Assembly: GCA_016288255.1 (NCBI GenBank)
Contig: JAEEYS010000143.1
Coordinates: forward strand, 1-6,455
DNA length: 6,455 bases
Origin: Bacillota bacterium
Lineage (GTDB): Bacteria > Bacillota > Tb-RUG-66
Reading direction: 5' to 3'
Part shown: positions 5,877-6,455 of the stretch, piece by piece
How the letters are laid out: each line of letters starts with the position of its first letter
Numbering within the stretch: position 1 is the stretch's first letter
Notes under the pieces: model-generated
The model's input: the letters and a program-made list of their open reading frames with translations, nothing else
Database searches by the model: none
What the model was told of the DNA's origin: nothing
Translations under genes and position numbers: made by a program

Positions 5877-6098
5877 TTATCCGTGAGACTCGGTTCCTTC
5901 ATACTGTATGATCTCTCCCGGCGTATATTTTAAATAATCTTTCGGATCGGTACTGATGACCTTGACGATCTTCGCGCTGCCGAAGGAAAGCGGTTTGACT
6001 TCCATCAAAACGCCGTGATAAGTAAGCTCTTGTGTTTTCGGCAGATCCTCTATCCCTTTTGTGACCAGTTCTATGGGAAGCGGCGTGTATAAGATCAT
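5877..6098 (-). CDS. YlzJ-like family protein (73 aa)
   Basis: The product opens [15 protein letters not shown] and carries [10 protein letters not shown] and [14 protein letters not shown], the features I associate with the YlzJ-like family (about 70 residues, function unknown) that follows tepA in Bacillus and many Clostridia. It is soluble, with no signal peptide or membrane segment, and probably a small beta-rich fold. Its ATG overlaps the tepA TGA by 4 nt (ATGA), and an AGGAG-type site lies about 11 nt upstream within tepA, so translation is likely coupled. The constant pairing with tepA suggests a shared job, but no biochemical role is established to my knowledge. A terminator follows. 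The family call rests on sequence pattern and position together. Confidence 0.85.
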   Translation of the reverse strand: MILYTPLPIELVTKGIEDLPKTQELTYHGVLMEVKPLSFGSAKIVKVISTDPKDYLKYTPGEIIQYEGTESHG

Positions 6099-6455
6099 GT
6101 TTCATCACACTCCTCTTCCTTTTCCGAAAGTTCCTTTTTCTCCTCTTCTTCGATCATCTCCCGCAGTTTTCGGATCGCCTGGCTCAACCCGCCGATCTCA
6201 TGGATCAGCCCTGTTTTTACCGCTTCTTCTCCGATCACTACCGTACCCACATCTCTGGCCAGTTCGCCTATCTTGAACATCAATTCTCGAAATTTGTCTT
6301 CTGTAATATTGGAATGATTTGTCACGAATTTGATGATCCTGTCCTGCATTTTGTCCAGATGATCATAGGTTTGGGGCACGCTGATCACCAATCCCGTCAA
6401 TCTGACGGGATGGATAGTCATGGTAGCGGTTTCCGCAATAAAGCTATACTTGGCG
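6095..6455 (-). CDS. tepA: ClpP-like serine peptidase TepA, C-terminal 119 residues (runs off the window)
   Basis: The visible reading frame enters from the window edge and has no start here. It contains [20 protein letters not shown], corresponding to the ClpP strand that carries the catalytic histidine (the His codon is 6410-6412). It continues with [20 protein letters not shown] and GELARDVGT; the Asp of the latter is the likely third member of the triad, followed by [14 protein letters not shown], which matches the ClpP-fold AxxxGLID segment. The active-site serine lies outside. The tail is a Glu/Lys-rich, probably helical extension ([14 protein letters not shown]). TepA was described in Bacillus as promoting protein translocation and is related to ClpP and signal-peptide peptidases; its exact substrates are not clear. 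Full members are about 240-260 residues. It is translationally coupled to the ylzJ-like gene. Confidence 0.9.
   Translation of the reverse strand, partial: AKYSFIAETATMTIHPVRLTGLVISVPQTYDHLDKMQDRIIKFVTNHSNITEDKFRELMFKIGELARDVGTVVIGEEAVKTGLIHEIGGLSQAIRKLREMIEEEEKKELSEKEEECDET

Noticed and set aside
5646..5933. Plus-strand ORFs of 77 and 95 codons opposite the small-gene promoter and terminator
   Set aside because: Their composition (Pro, Ser, Arg, Phe rich) is not protein-like, they run through a terminator hairpin and promoter of the other strand, and they lack a Shine-Dalgarno sequence.

Overview
The window looks like chromosomal DNA of a low- to mid-GC Gram-positive bacterium, most likely a member of the Clostridia. 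The protein families and their order support this: a ClpP-like TepA gene, a ylzJ-like gene and a SpoIIIE/FtsK gene come in the order known from Bacillus and many Clostridia, and are followed by rodZ and rimO. No species can be named from the sequence alone. Every gene I can support lies on the minus strand, so transcription runs from high to low coordinates. There is no rRNA, tRNA, CRISPR array or recognisable transposase.

In transcription order: (1) 6455-5877 holds the 3' part of tepA and a complete ylzJ-like gene with a 4-nt stop/start overlap, closed by a strong hairpin terminator (5811-5854). (2) 5406-5760 holds a small self-contained unit: a candidate promoter with a dyad in its spacer, a candidate 35-codon ORF, an overlapping 67-codon AT-rich acidic ORF of unknown function, and a compact terminator directly after its stop codon. 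(3) 5384-4365 starts with a good sigma-A-type promoter and a leader of about 95 nt, then uppP, which begins at TTG behind a strong Shine-Dalgarno sequence. (4) 4343-1965 is a SpoIIIE-type ftsK, 21 nt behind uppP and probably cotranscribed. (5) 1964-1711 is a 254-bp purine-rich (minus strand) non-coding spacer. (6) 1710-763 is rodZ and (7) 748-1 is the 5' part of rimO, 14 nt apart.

By function, the conserved genes concern the cell envelope and division: UppP recycles the undecaprenyl lipid carrier for wall synthesis, SpoIIIE/FtsK pumps DNA through the septum, and RodZ belongs to the elongation machinery. RimO (ribosomal protein S12 modification) and TepA (a membrane-associated ClpP-like serine peptidase family) are the usual chromosomal neighbours. 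Relative to the Bacillus order, uppP and the small AT-rich unit sit between ylzJ and spoIIIE. The unit at 5406-5760, with the repeated hairpin arms beside it (5781-5854), is the only part not explained by well-known families and is the best target for follow-up. It is not proof of a new system.
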